Assembly: GCA_002746975.1 (NCBI GenBank)
Contig: NVXE01000008.1
Span: forward strand, 124,499 to 188,498
Direction of reading: 5' to 3'
Length of the DNA: 64,000 nucleotides
Source: Bacteroidota bacterium
Lineage (GTDB): Bacteria > Bacteroidota > Bacteroidia > Flavobacteriales_D > Sanyastnellaceae
The notes beneath the pieces were generated by a model that was not told where the DNA came from, did not search any database, and saw only the letters and a list, made by a program, of their open reading frames with translations. Below, in pieces: positions 47,482 through 57,770 of this stretch (its first letter is position 1; each line of letters starts with the position of its first letter). Made by a program: the position numbers and the translations under genes.

Positions 47482-48765
47482 TTAAAGCCCGAGGAGAACT
47501 TCCTCGGGTTTTTTTCCGTTAAATATTAACCTCTCAGGATTTTCTAACATTTCCTTAATCATGTACAAGAAACTTACGCTTTCCTTTCCATCGACGATCC
47601 TATGATCGTAGCTCAAAGCAACGAACATTATAGGTCTTATTTCAACTTTACCGTTTACTGCAACAGGTCGCTCCACGATATTGTGCATTCCTAAAATAGC
47701 ACTTTGAGGAGGGTTGATAATCGGAGTTGATAACATTGACCCGAAAACTCCACCGTTAGTAATTGTGAAAGTCCCGCCTTGCATTTCGTCTATAGTAAGT
47801 TCTCCATCACGAGCCCGAATAGCGAGACGTTTTATCTCACTTTCTATCTCAGCTAGAGACATCATCTCAGCATTGCGAACCACAGGCACCATTAAGCCTT
47901 TCGGTGAACTCACTGCGATACAGATATCTGCATAGTCGTGGAAGATTGCATCCTTCCCGTCAATCATAGCGTTTACACCTGGATACTCCGCTAACGCGAT
48001 AGTTACAGCCTTCGTAAAGAAGCCCATAAACCCAAGTCCCACTCCCTTCTCGTCTTTAAACTTCTGCTTATACTTTTTACGAAGATCCATTATCGGCTTC
48101 ATATCCACTTCGTTAAAAGTGGTGAGCATAGCCGTGTCATTTTTCACTCCTACAAGGCGTTCTGCAACCTTCCTTCTGAGCATAGACATGCGTTCGCGAC
48201 GAACCTCTCTCCCACCCGTAAATCCAGATTTTGACAATGCCGCAGAAGGGTCGAACCCTGCTGCCATAGCTAAAATAACATCTTGCTTTAAGACTCGCCC
48301 ATCACGGCCAGAGCCTTTAATCGCACCATCCGTAATTCCTTTGTCAGCCATCATCTTCTTCGCAGCTGGAGAAGCGTGACCTTCAGCATAGCTTCCAGTA
48401 GAAGTCGAAAGAGTAGGGGTTGTTGGAGATGGTTCAGGTGCCGAAGCGGCAACCGGAACTGGTGTTGGAGCAGCATTTGATTTAGGTGCCGCTGGTGTAG
48501 AGGGAGCTGACCCTGCCGGTCTTTCTGCGTCAGTATCGATGAGGCAACAAACATCTCCCACAGGAACGACGTCGCCTTCCTCTACTTTTAGAGTTATAAT
48601 TCCGGCTTGTTCAGCTGGTAATTCTAATGTAGCCTTGTCAGAATCAACTTCGGCAATAGCTTGGTCTTTTTCGACGTAGTCACCATCGCTAACTAACCAA
48701 GCAGCGATTTCCACTTCTGATATGCTTTCTCCCGGTGAAGGGACTTTCATTTCAAGTATCGGCAT
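47482..48765 (-). CDS. sucB: Dihydrolipoyllysine succinyltransferase (E2 of 2-oxoglutarate dehydrogenase)
   Basis: 427 residues. It has a lipoyl domain with [14 protein letters not shown] (Lys44 lipoylated), a Pro/Ala linker (residues ~85-125), a peripheral-subunit binding domain ([13 protein letters not shown]) and the catalytic acyltransferase with [10 protein letters not shown] near the C-terminus. The E1 gene sucA lies 14 bases upstream and lpdA (E3) lies at 56321, so the whole complex is encoded in this window. Confidence 0.95.
   Translation of the reverse strand: MPILEMKVPSPGESISEVEIAAWLVSDGDYVEKDQAIAEVDSDKATLELPAEQAGIITLKVEEGDVVPVGDVCCLIDTDAERPAGSAPSTPAAPKSNAAPTPVPVAASAPEPSPTTPTLSTSTGSYAEGHASPAAKKMMADKGITDGAIKGSGRDGRVLKQDVILAMAAGFDPSAALSKSGFTGGREVRRERMSMLRRKVAERLVGVKNDTAMLTTFNEVDMKPIMDLRKKYKQKFKDEKGVGLGFMGFFTKAVTIALAEYPGVNAMIDGKDAIFHDYADICIAVSSPKGLMVPVVRNAEMMSLAEIESEIKRLAIRARDGELTIDEMQGGTFTITNGGVFGSMLSTPIINPPQSAILGMHNIVERPVAVNGKVEIRPIMFVALSYDHRIVDGKESVSFLYMIKEMLENPERLIFNGKKPEEVLLGL
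47485..47515 (+). terminator. Terminator of the cysteine cluster, inside the 3' end of sucB
   Basis: Stem CCCGAGGA / TCCTCGGG (47488-47495 with 47501-47508) followed by seven T. It lies within the last codons of the convergent sucB ([10 protein letters not shown]), so the same bases encode protein on one strand and end transcription on the other. Confidence 0.8.
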
Positions 48766-48779
48766 AATTCAATAGATAT

Positions 48780-51512
48780 TTAGTGGGCGTATTTAAGAAC
48801 GGCATCGAGGATGGCGCGATGTCTACGAGCATAGATAAGGGATGATCCTGAAGCAGGCGTTCCACTTGCGGGTCGAGTAATTGCATTATCCAAATCTCCT
48901 TTGTAATGCATCGAAATGAATGGCCAAGCTCCCATATTTCTAGGTTCTTCTTGAAGCCAAACCACTTTCGCTTTCTTTCCGTAGCGATTTACTATCGAAT
49001 CGATAGCTTTTTCTGGGAACGGGTGGAGTTGCTCAACTCGAACTAGAGCGATGTTGTTCGTTTTTTTAGAATCGAGGTCTTCGAATTTTTCGAGGACATC
49101 GTAATAGATTTTCCCCGAGCATAGAATGACAGTATCGACCTTCTTAGCCGAAGCGGGCTTGGAGGTGCGAGGGTCGTCAATTACTTCGTGGAATTTTCCA
49201 CTAGCAAGTTCGCTAACTGTCGAGACCGCTTTAGGGTAGCGAAGTAGTTTTTTCGGAGTGAATACCACGAGAGGTTTACGGAAAGGTCTGATAACCTGAC
49301 GACGTAAAAGGTGGAACATTTGAGCTGGAGTCGTGCAGTTAGCGATAATAATATTTTCGCCAGATCCTAGAGTGAGAAATCTTTCTAGACGACCTGAACT
49401 ATGCTCAGAGCCCATACCTTCATAACCGTGCGGTAATAGAAGAGTAAGACCATTCATAGTACGCCACTTGTCTTCAGTCGCACATAAAAATTGATCCCAA
49501 ATTATCTGCGCTCCGTTATTGAAATCTCCGAACTGAGCTTCCCAAATCGTTAATCCATTAGGACGAGCGAATGCGTAACCGAAATCGAATCCAGCAACTG
49601 CATATTCCGAGAGAAGCGAGTTGTATATACTGAGCTCTGCTTGGTCTATTTGAATATTATTGAGCGGTATTATTTCCTCCTCGTTTTCCTCAGTTTTAAG
49701 TACTGCATGACGATGAGAGAAAGTACCCCTTTCGACATCTTGACCACTTATCCTCACAGGATGTCCTTCCACTAGAAGGGTGCCGTAAGCTAGAATCTCT
49801 GCCATTCCCCAATCTAGATTATCGGAGTCGAGCATTTTACGTCTGTCATTAAGAAGTTTCGTAACCTTTCTGAAAAACTTCTTCCCTTCTGGAACCGTGC
49901 TAATAGAAATACCTATTTCCATCAACTTCTTAGTAGGAAATTTCGTGTCAGGTGATGTTGTAAGTTCCTTTTGTGTTGCGGGGCGATATTCTTTCCAAAT
50001 CTCTGATAGGAAGTCCTCAACTTTGTTAGTGACTTTCTGTTTTGCGATTGTGAGACCGCCTTCCATTTGGTCTATTTGAGACTGCTTCAAATTAGCACCT
50101 TCCTCAGCTGTCAAAATTCCAGATGAAATGAGTTGAGCCAAGTAAAGCTCATAAGGAGAGGGGTGGGCGGCTATGGCTTTGTAAAGCTTCGGCTGAGTAA
50201 ATTTAGGTTCATCACCTTCATTATGACCGTACTTTCTATAACCCAGAAGGTCGATAAACACATCTCTGTGGAAGGTCTGACGATAGGTTAAAGCAATCCT
50301 CATCACCTGTACTACTGCCTCAGGGTCGTCAGCATTTACGTGGAAAATAAGACTCTGAGTCACCTTGCCTACATCTGTACAGTAAGTTGAAGTTCTTGCG
50401 TCGAGGTAATTAGTGGTAAAACCGATTTGGTTATTTACTACGATATGAATTGTACCACCAGTCCTGTAACCGTCTAGACCAGCCATTTGGGTTATTTCAT
50501 AAACAACACCTTGGCCAGCTATAGCAGCATCTCCATGAACCAAAATTGGAAGTACCGCTTTTTCATCTCCTCCCCTTTCATCAATCCTTGCACGACATAT
50601 ACCCAGCACCACTGGATCAACTGCTTCAAGGTGAGATGGATTAGGAGCAAGTGTAATATGGATTTCTTTTCCTGAATCAGCTTTCTGGGTGCGGGAATAA
50701 CCTAGGTGGTACTTTACGTCACCCTCGAAATTATCATCGCCCTCGTAATCCTTGCCTTGAAATTCGCTGAAAATATTATTGTAAGACTTACCTAAGATGT
50801 GTGCTAGAGTGCTCAACCTCCCCCTATGCGCCATTCCTATGACGACCTCTTTAACCCCGTTCTCAGTACCGAACTCGATAAGAGTGTCAAGAGCTGGAAT
50901 AAGTGATTCACCACCTTCGAGGGAGAAACGCTTTTGGCCTACAAATTTCTTCTGAAGAAACTCCTCAAATAAAGTCGCTTGACTGATTTTCTTCAGAATA
51001 TGCAAGCGCTCATCTGTATCGAATTTCTTGCGCTTCGCGAGCTCGATATTTTTGCGAATCCAATCCACGCGCTTCGGTTCACGGATGTACATATACTCTG
51101 TACTGATGCTGTGACAGTATGTTTCTTCGAGGTGAGATATAATCTCTTTCAAAGAAATTGGTCCCAAACCTATCTCATTTCCCGCCTGAAAAACTATCCC
51201 TAAATCCGAATTCTCTAATCCGTAATTCTCTAGTGCAAGGTCGGGCGAGTATGTACGACGTGTGCGAACAGGGTTCGTTAAAGTAAACAAGTGACCTCGT
51301 GTTCTATATCCATGAATTAGGTCTAGAACCTTGAATTCTTTGAGGGTTTGTGGGGAAGCGGCATCGTCACCGTAATGAGAGTTTGCTAAATCAAATCCTG
51401 CGAAAAATAGTCGCCAAGAGCGATCTACAGATTCTGGGTTGTTGAGGTATTGGGCGTATAAAGCGTCCAATTGCTTAGGCTCAACATTGTTTAAAAACGA
51501 TAAAGGATCCAC
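48780..51512 (-). CDS. sucA: 2-oxoglutarate dehydrogenase E1 component
   Basis: 910 residues, full length. It has the N-terminal SFLNNVEPKQLDALYAQYL, VVIGMAHRGRLSTLAHILG, HLGYSRTQ, GDAAIAGQGVVYE and NNQIGFTT for thiamine diphosphate binding, and a C-terminal transketolase-like region (LPHGYEGMGSEHSSGRLERF). It decarboxylates 2-oxoglutarate and passes the succinyl group to SucB. A TAACTTTG box lies 31 bases upstream of the ATG. Confidence 0.96.
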   Translation of the reverse strand: MDPLSFLNNVEPKQLDALYAQYLNNPESVDRSWRLFFAGFDLANSHYGDDAASPQTLKEFKVLDLIHGYRTRGHLFTLTNPVRTRRTYSPDLALENYGLENSDLGIVFQAGNEIGLGPISLKEIISHLEETYCHSISTEYMYIREPKRVDWIRKNIELAKRKKFDTDERLHILKKISQATLFEEFLQKKFVGQKRFSLEGGESLIPALDTLIEFGTENGVKEVVIGMAHRGRLSTLAHILGKSYNNIFSEFQGKDYEGDDNFEGDVKYHLGYSRTQKADSGKEIHITLAPNPSHLEAVDPVVLGICRARIDERGGDEKAVLPILVHGDAAIAGQGVVYEITQMAGLDGYRTGGTIHIVVNNQIGFTTNYLDARTSTYCTDVGKVTQSLIFHVNADDPEAVVQVMRIALTYRQTFHRDVFIDLLGYRKYGHNEGDEPKFTQPKLYKAIAAHPSPYELYLAQLISSGILTAEEGANLKQSQIDQMEGGLTIAKQKVTNKVEDFLSEIWKEYRPATQKELTTSPDTKFPTKKLMEIGISISTVPEGKKFFRKVTKLLNDRRKMLDSDNLDWGMAEILAYGTLLVEGHPVRISGQDVERGTFSHRHAVLKTEENEEEIIPLNNIQIDQAELSIYNSLLSEYAVAGFDFGYAFARPNGLTIWEAQFGDFNNGAQIIWDQFLCATEDKWRTMNGLTLLLPHGYEGMGSEHSSGRLERFLTLGSGENIIIANCTTPAQMFHLLRRQVIRPFRKPLVVFTPKKLLRYPKAVSTVSELASGKFHEVIDDPRTSKPASAKKVDTVILCSGKIYYDVLEKFEDLDSKKTNNIALVRVEQLHPFPEKAIDSIVNRYGKKAKVVWLQEEPRNMGAWPFISMHYKGDLDNAITRPASGTPASGSSLIYARRHRAILDAVLKYAH

Positions 51513-51542
51513 GCTATAGTATTAGGTCTAAATGCCGGTGTG

Positions 51543-51550
51543 CAAAGTTA
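51543..51550 (-). promoter_or_regulatory. -7 box upstream of sucA
   Basis: TAACTTTG on the minus strand, with TTTG at 51574-51577 as a loosely spaced -33 element (23 bases). It indicates an internal promoter between the upstream run (from 56221) and sucAB. Confidence 0.5.
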
Positions 51551-51572
51551 CATATCTTCAATCGATATCTAA

Positions 51573-51917
51573 TCAAATTTTCTTTCTATTTGGAGTGTCC
51601 TTCCTTGAAAAAGTCAATCGGGTAATTACCTTCATCTCAGCTCTTTGAATTGAGAGTTCCGCTAGTTTTACGGCACTTTCTTCAATGGTTTCTAAGCCTA
51701 GAGCTTCCGCAACTCTCTCTTCTGGGAGGTCTAATCTGTAAAACGAGGCTCGTAATCGTTCTGTGTCGTTAATTAATGCTCTATTGAGCCAAACCTCGAA
51801 ATGCTCTTCCTGCTCGCTTTCATCTAGCTGGAAATCCTTTGCGATTTGGGATTTTACCGCTCGAACGAATTCGAGCTTGTCCATCCCTTCTGGTAGATTT
51901 TCCGAATGAAATTTCAT
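51573..51917 (-). CDS. Conserved hypothetical protein in the polyprenyl synthetase run
   Basis: 114 residues, charged and mostly helical (MDKLEFVRAVKSQIAKDFQL, ERVAEALGLETIEESAVKLA). No signal peptide or membrane segment, and no family recognised. It overlaps the polyprenyl synthetase gene by four bases, so it is translated from the same message; the role is unknown. Confidence 0.7.
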   Translation of the reverse strand: MKFHSENLPEGMDKLEFVRAVKSQIAKDFQLDESEQEEHFEVWLNRALINDTERLRASFYRLDLPEERVAEALGLETIEESAVKLAELSIQRAEMKVITRLTFSRKDTPNRKKI

Positions 51918-52849
51918 GAAGTGCGTTCAGTAACAGAGCTTACGAAATTTTCGAAAAATTTATGATGAGTCGGAGTAAGATCTAGTCGATATAGGGCATT
52001 CAGGGCATCGTCGGCATACCCCATCATCTTTTCACGAGCCGCAATATCAGCTCCCGCATCGAGCATAGCCGAGGTGATTTGTGTAATTTTATCTGTGCTT
52101 TCTAGACCTCGTGTGAGATTTATGGGTAGCATACCTTTGGATTTCGTGTAAAGCCATAAAAATGTCTTCTTTTCCGAAATAATATCTCCCCCGACTTTTT
52201 TTCCCGTGATACTTTCATCACCAAAGGTGTCGAGTAGATCATCTTGGATTTGGAATGCAAGCCCTACCTTTTCACCGAACCTATACCAAATCTCAACTCT
52301 CTCCTTAGAAGCTCCTGAGGAAATAGCCCCCATCGCGCAGGAACACGCCAGTAAAACTGAGGTTTTCAGACGAATCATCTCCAGATAATTTTCTATAGTA
52401 ACATCGTCCTGACTCTCGAATTCCATATCCAATTGCTGTCCTTCGCAAACTTCACGAGACGTTTTATTGTAGATTTTTAATATCTCAGCAAGGACATTTT
52501 CTTCTACGTCTTCTAGAGCAATGCTCGCAAGAGTAAACATCGCATCACCGCTTAATATCGCCGAGCTTTCACCATAAACTTCGTGCACCGTAGGCCTACC
52601 CCTTCTAAGCGGAGCGCCGTCCATAATATCATCGTGCATTAGAGTGAAGTTATGAAACAACTCCACTGCTATCGCTGCTGGCATAGCTTTTTCGAACGGT
52701 GCTCCTTCCGCCTTACATACAGACAAGGCAAGAAGTGGTCTAATTCGCTTCCCGTGAATCTTCAGTAAATAACGAATCGGAGCGTAAAGACCATCATCAG
52801 GGAACCTCGAAAGAAACTTTTCGAGTCCGCCACAGAATTTATCTTTCAT
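51914..52849 (-). CDS. Trans-polyprenyl diphosphate synthase
   Basis: 311 residues, isoprenoid synthase fold. First Asp-rich motif [20 protein letters not shown] and second [12 protein letters not shown] are intact, together with [10 protein letters not shown]. It condenses isopentenyl units into farnesyl, geranylgeranyl or longer chains; length cannot be told by eye. ispD at 25956 supplies the precursors. It overlaps rmlA by 11 bases and the hypothetical gene by four. Confidence 0.92.
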   Translation of the reverse strand: MKDKFCGGLEKFLSRFPDDGLYAPIRYLLKIHGKRIRPLLALSVCKAEGAPFEKAMPAAIAVELFHNFTLMHDDIMDGAPLRRGRPTVHEVYGESSAILSGDAMFTLASIALEDVEENVLAEILKIYNKTSREVCEGQQLDMEFESQDDVTIENYLEMIRLKTSVLLACSCAMGAISSGASKERVEIWYRFGEKVGLAFQIQDDLLDTFGDESITGKKVGGDIISEKKTFLWLYTKSKGMLPINLTRGLESTDKITQITSAMLDAGADIAAREKMMGYADDALNALYRLDLTPTHHKFFENFVSSVTERTS

Positions 52850-53711
52850 TTTTCGCTAGTTGAGCGAGCAGATACTCTCCGTATCCACTCTTTCTAAGGG
52901 GCTCCGCTAAATCCTTTAGTTCCTCGTCATTAATGAATCCCATCCTCCACGCAATCTCCTCTATGCTGCCGATCTTAAGACCTTGTCTTTGTTCAATAAC
53001 CTGTACGTACTGAGATGCAGCGTGCAGACTTTCGTGAGTACCCGTATCTAGCCAAGCCATAGTTCTGTCTAGCTTACTTACCTTAAGTTTTCCTCGCTCT
53101 AGATATGCCTTGTTTACATCTGTGATTTCATATTCTCCTCTCGCGCTAGGTTTTAAGTTCTTCGCTATCTCGATTACGTCGTTATCGTAAAAATAAAGAC
53201 CTGGAATTGCGTAATTAGAGCGTGGGTTTGAAGGCTTTTCCTCAAGACTTAAAGCATTCCCCTCTGAATCGAAATCTACAACCCCATACCGTTCAGGGTC
53301 ACGCACGTAGTAAGCGTAAATTAACGCCCCGTCAGTTGAAATGTTCGAACGCATCTGTCGCCCGAACTGATTTCCATGGAAAATATTATCGCCTAAAACT
53401 AGAGCGACATTGCTATCTCCTATGAATTTTTCTCCGATTACGAAAGCTTGAGCTAACCCGTTTGGTATTTCTTGAACGGCATATTCAAAAGTACATCCGA
53501 GCTGAGAGCCATCACCTAAAAGACGCTTGAACGCATCTGAATCCTCAGGAGTGGTGATGATCAGGATTTCACGAATCCCAGCGAGCATCAGCGTAGAAAG
53601 CGGATAGTAAATCATGGGCTTGTCGAAAACCGGCATGAGTTGTTTACTTACCGCTTTCGTTAAAGGCCAAAGCCTAGTTCCACTTCCTCCAGCTAGTATA
53701 ATTCCTTTCAT
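52839..53711 (-). CDS. rmlA: Glucose-1-phosphate thymidylyltransferase
   Basis: 290 residues. [42 protein letters not shown] and [13 protein letters not shown] are typical of RmlA. It makes dTDP-glucose, first step of dTDP-rhamnose synthesis; the RmlD-type domain of the fusion at 32248 would perform the last step. It overlaps the RND gene by four bases (ATGA). Confidence 0.95.
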   Translation of the reverse strand: MKGIILAGGSGTRLWPLTKAVSKQLMPVFDKPMIYYPLSTLMLAGIREILIITTPEDSDAFKRLLGDGSQLGCTFEYAVQEIPNGLAQAFVIGEKFIGDSNVALVLGDNIFHGNQFGRQMRSNISTDGALIYAYYVRDPERYGVVDFDSEGNALSLEEKPSNPRSNYAIPGLYFYDNDVIEIAKNLKPSARGEYEITDVNKAYLERGKLKVSKLDRTMAWLDTGTHESLHAASQYVQVIEQRQGLKIGSIEEIAWRMGFINDEELKDLAEPLRKSGYGEYLLAQLAKNER

Positions 53712-56221
53712 GACTTAGAATTTACCCTTCGTTTCACAATTTCTTCGTGATTTTCGTCACCTCTACCAGGAGCCTTTCCATACTCTATCCTTAACTCTTC
53801 TAATTCTATGTCCTCATCTTCATCAATGATCTGCATAAGAGGTTCCTGGAATGCTTTCGTCGTTACAAATTGTTCAAAGCTCAATAGTAGTGACGGGAGG
53901 AGTAACAAATTAGCGAACATCGCCACAAATAAAGTCACACTGACCAAAACCCCTAGAGACCTTGTCCCGTCAAATTCAGACATAGAAAACATCATAAACC
54001 CGCTGAAAAGGACTACAGAAGTGTACATCATGCTTACTCCTGTTTCTTCAACCGCTAAAATTACCGCTCTCTTGATATTCCAGTTCAGACGTTGTAATTC
54101 TTGCCTGTATTTGGCCAGGAAGTGAATCGTATCATCCACGGATATCCCGAATGCGATAGAGAAAACTAGAATTGTAGAAGGTTTAATAGGAATACCTACC
54201 CAACCCATCACCCCGGCAGTAAACAATAGCGGCATAATGTTAGGTAAAAGCGCAATAAATACCATCCTTACGGAGGTGAACAATAATGACATTACTAATG
54301 CTATCACAAGAATCGCGAGAGTGATACTAATTGCAAGGTTATTCACTAAATAGTGAGTTCCTTCGAGAAAGACTATACTCGTTCCTGTTAGGGTAACGTC
54401 GAATTTTTTTGGAGGGAAAATTGAATCAATCCTAGGTTGAATTTCATCCATTAGGGCATCCATTTCATAGGTGCCTATATCTGCTATTTGGGCTGAAATA
54501 CGAGTGATGGTTTTCGAGGAATCTAGGAAATTACGTGTGACGCTTGTTGCATTTGCGCTACCATGTGCTTTCTCTTCAGTTCTTCGGGTATAGCCTCTAA
54601 GCTTCATTTTCTCTCTGGAAGAAATCGGCAAGCGATATCCCGATTTGTCACCGTTATTGAGAGCTTGCATGGCGAATTTCGTGGCATCCACCGCTGACAT
54701 GCTTCGGCTAAACTCCGGATACTCAGCTAGTAGCTCCTGCATCCTTTCGATACGCTTTAAGTTCCCCAGAGATAGCGCCTCTCCTTCCTCACCAGAATCG
54801 ATAAGCATCTCGAAAGGCATTACGCCGTTGAAATTTTCCTCTATCCAGTTTAAATCAGTAAGTACCCTGTCATGATCCGGCAAATCATCGACAATATTCC
54901 CTGTCGTCTTCATTTGCACCATCCCTGCAATAGAAAGTACTAAAATCCCAAGAGTAAATAGATATACAACCCCTCGTCTTTTCTGTACCAAATTCACAAA
55001 TACTTGAACCACTTTGAAAACCCATTTGCGATCGAGATGTGAGGTTTGGCGTGGAGCTGGAGGCGGAAGAAGGGTAAGTAAAGCGGGGATAAGAGTAATG
55101 CTTATCACGAAGACCGCCATGATATTCAGAGCCGCTATAGTTCCGAAATGCTTCAAGATATCACTCTTCGTAAACATGAAAGTTGCAAACCCCATCGCGG
55201 TAGTGATGTTCGTCAGCAAAGTGGCGTTACCCACCTTAGTTATCATGCGCTGCAAAGCCATGGCCTTATTCCCGTGACGCTTGTATTCAGCGTGGTATTT
55301 ATTGACCAGATATATGCAATTGGGGACTCCTATAACTATTATGAGCGGAGGTATAAGTGACATTAAGAGGGTTATGGGGAAGTCGAATAAAGCTATCGAG
55401 CCAGTAGACCAAACCACACCTATCGCGACCACACTCAAGCAAACTACTGCTGTAACGAAATTTCTAAAGAATAGAAGTAGAAGTAGAAACGTTACTAAAA
55501 GAGCTGCTCCGATAAACCAACCTATCTCACCTTTCACCTTGTTCGTCATTTGGATTCTAACGAAAGGCAATCCACTCATATAGACTTTCATCCCCGTTTC
55601 CTCACTCCATTTATCGGAAAGGGCTGTTATGTCTTCTACAACGGTTCCACGATTTTCCGAGTTAAACAAGCCTGGGTCTATAAAGACCATCATCAACGTT
55701 GCGTCTGATTTTTTCGAGAACAAAACACCGTCATAGAAAGGTAAATCTCTAACCTGAGCATATATTTCGTCCACCCTTTCTTGACTTAAAGCGGGCCCTC
55801 CCCTAGTTAAGTCCGAAGCTAGAGGCACGACTTTAAAAGTCGCATCTGAAGTGTCAATTTCGACCGTAAAAGCATGAGTTACACAAAAAACGGAGTCGAT
55901 AATTACCGTTGACTTTCCATCCACTTCAACACGAACGTCCCTTATATCTTCCGCCAGATCGTACCAAGCTTGAAATCCCTCTGCGTCGAATATTTTCGAA
56001 TCTTCCACCCCTATAACTAAGAGATTCCCCTCCGCTCCGAAGTGTTCTAAAAATCTTTCATGGTCGATAAACGTCGAGTCCGTTTCTGGGAGCAACCCCC
56101 CGAACTCATATACTAGTCTTAATTTAGGGATATACGATCCCATAAATACTGTTACCCCTCCAAGTGCAATCAGCACTAAAAAGCGGTACCGTAGAAGAAG
56201 TGAAGCTATTTTTGACCACAT
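53708..56221 (-). CDS. RND/MMPL superfamily exporter
   Basis: 837 residues with two halves of six membrane helices each ([20 protein letters not shown]..., [20 protein letters not shown]), separated by periplasmic domains. [17 protein letters not shown] is the conserved Asp-rich segment of helix IV/X. A long acidic C-terminal tail ([17 protein letters not shown]) is cytosolic. Likely exports a lipid or hydrophobic compound, consistent with its polyprenyl/sugar-nucleotide operon, but the substrate is not known. Confidence 0.88.
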   Translation of the reverse strand: MWSKIASLLLRYRFLVLIALGGVTVFMGSYIPKLRLVYEFGGLLPETDSTFIDHERFLEHFGAEGNLLVIGVEDSKIFDAEGFQAWYDLAEDIRDVRVEVDGKSTVIIDSVFCVTHAFTVEIDTSDATFKVVPLASDLTRGGPALSQERVDEIYAQVRDLPFYDGVLFSKKSDATLMMVFIDPGLFNSENRGTVVEDITALSDKWSEETGMKVYMSGLPFVRIQMTNKVKGEIGWFIGAALLVTFLLLLLFFRNFVTAVVCLSVVAIGVVWSTGSIALFDFPITLLMSLIPPLIIVIGVPNCIYLVNKYHAEYKRHGNKAMALQRMITKVGNATLLTNITTAMGFATFMFTKSDILKHFGTIAALNIMAVFVISITLIPALLTLLPPPAPRQTSHLDRKWVFKVVQVFVNLVQKRRGVVYLFTLGILVLSIAGMVQMKTTGNIVDDLPDHDRVLTDLNWIEENFNGVMPFEMLIDSGEEGEALSLGNLKRIERMQELLAEYPEFSRSMSAVDATKFAMQALNNGDKSGYRLPISSREKMKLRGYTRRTEEKAHGSANATSVTRNFLDSSKTITRISAQIADIGTYEMDALMDEIQPRIDSIFPPKKFDVTLTGTSIVFLEGTHYLVNNLAISITLAILVIALVMSLLFTSVRMVFIALLPNIMPLLFTAGVMGWVGIPIKPSTILVFSIAFGISVDDTIHFLAKYRQELQRLNWNIKRAVILAVEETGVSMMYTSVVLFSGFMMFSMSEFDGTRSLGVLVSVTLFVAMFANLLLLPSLLLSFEQFVTTKAFQEPLMQIIDEDEDIELEELRIEYGKAPGRGDENHEEIVKRRVNSKS

Positions 56222-56259
56222 AAGCCCCGCAAAGAAACGACAGACAGGGGCTAGTTCGC

Positions 56260-56267
56260 TACCTTTG
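56260..56267 (+). promoter_or_regulatory. -7 box upstream of lpdA
   Basis: TACCTTTG 53 bases before the lpdA ATG. No clear -33 TTTG. Confidence 0.45.
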
Positions 56268-56320
56268 CTATCTATTCTTCAAACACAATATGGTTAATCT
56301 CCGTTAAGATCTAAGCTAAT

Positions 56321-57724
56321 ATGGAAACCTACGACGTAATTGTCATCGGAAGTGGCCCTGGAGGCTATGTCGCAGCCATCCGATCTGCACAACTTGGAAA
56401 CCGCACGGCGCTTATCGAGAAGTACTCTACATTAGGAGGAACATGCTTAAATGTGGGATGTATTCCCTCAAAAGCTCTGCTCGATAGTTCCGAACATTAT
56501 CATCAGGCGAAGGAGCAGTTTTCCACCCATGGGATCGGTGTAGGAACACTTTCTCTAGACTTCCCTCAGATGGTTAGTCGTAAGAACGATGTTGTAGGCC
56601 AAACCACAGCCGGCATCGATTTCCTCATGAAAAAAAATAACATCGATGTTCATCACGGACTCGGTGCTTTTGTAGATGCTCATACTATTTCTGTTACTCC
56701 TTCTAAGGAGAAAGCATACAATTTGGGAGCGAAAAATGTAATTATAGCGACTGGTTCTAAACCGAGCTCACTTCCTTTTATCGAAATCGATAAAAAGCGA
56801 GTCATTACTTCTACCGAAGCCTTATCTCTTGCGAAACTTCCGAAATCTATGGTCGTTATCGGTGGTGGTGTTATCGGTCTCGAACTAGGATCTGTATATG
56901 CACGTTTAGGTACGGAAGTTACCGTTATAGAGTACATGGATACGTTAATCCCGACCATGGATAGAACGCTGGGGAAAGAACTCCTTCGCTCCCTAAAAAA
57001 GATCGGAATGAAATTCCATCTTAAAACCGGAGTAAAAGAGGTCAAGGCTGCAGGACGAAGCGTAACTATAAAGGCCGACAATAAAAAGGGCGAAGAACTT
57101 ACGTTTAAAGCAGAATACTGCCTCGTGAGTGTAGGGCGCAAGCCATTTACAGGAGGGCTTAACCTCGACGCGGCCGGCATCACCCCCGACGAGCGGGGAA
57201 TGATCCCTGTCGATGGAAACCTACGCACTTCGCAACCCCATATCTACGCTATCGGCGACGTAATAAAAGGCGCTATGCTCGCTCACAAGGCGGAAGAAGA
57301 AGGAGTTTTCGTTGCAGAAACTATCAACGGCGAACATCCACACATAGACTACAACCTCATCCCGGGAGTAGTTTACACTTGGCCTGAAGTAGCATCCGTA
57401 GGCCGCTCCGAGGAGCAATTAAAAGGCGATAACGTGAATTACAAAGTCGGTTCTTTCCCTTTCAAAGCAAGTGGTCGAGCTCGCGCTAGTATGGATACTG
57501 ACGGACAAGTAAAAGTCCTCGCTCACGCCGATACAGATGAAATCCTTGGAGTTCATATGATAGGCCCACGTGCCGCAGATATGATAGCCGAAGCCGTCGT
57601 TGCTATGGAGTTCCGAGCATCTGCCGAAGACATCGCTCGTATGAGTCACGCCCATCCTACTTTCACGGAAGCCATAAAAGAAGCCGCCCTTGCAGCTACT
57701 GGCGATCGTGCTATCCACGTTTAA
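56321..57724 (+). CDS. lpdA: Dihydrolipoyl dehydrogenase (E3)
   Basis: 467 residues. FAD loop VIGSGPGGYVAAIRSAQLG, redox disulfide GGTCLNVGCIPSKAL, NAD loop VVIGGGVIGLELGSVYARLG, and the catalytic C-terminal HAHPTFTEAIKEA. It reoxidises the lipoyl groups of SucB and other E2 proteins. Stands alone and is divergent from the RND operon; the E1/E2 genes are 5 kb away on the other strand. Confidence 0.96.
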   Translation: METYDVIVIGSGPGGYVAAIRSAQLGNRTALIEKYSTLGGTCLNVGCIPSKALLDSSEHYHQAKEQFSTHGIGVGTLSLDFPQMVSRKNDVVGQTTAGIDFLMKKNNIDVHHGLGAFVDAHTISVTPSKEKAYNLGAKNVIIATGSKPSSLPFIEIDKKRVITSTEALSLAKLPKSMVVIGGGVIGLELGSVYARLGTEVTVIEYMDTLIPTMDRTLGKELLRSLKKIGMKFHLKTGVKEVKAAGRSVTIKADNKKGEELTFKAEYCLVSVGRKPFTGGLNLDAAGITPDERGMIPVDGNLRTSQPHIYAIGDVIKGAMLAHKAEEEGVFVAETINGEHPHIDYNLIPGVVYTWPEVASVGRSEEQLKGDNVNYKVGSFPFKASGRARASMDTDGQVKVLAHADTDEILGVHMIGPRAADMIAEAVVAMEFRASAEDIARMSHAHPTFTEAIKEAALAATGDRAIHV

Positions 57725-57770
57725 GTGTTTCTGTAAATTTAAGTTTTTTATAAAAATCCCATCCTGAAAA

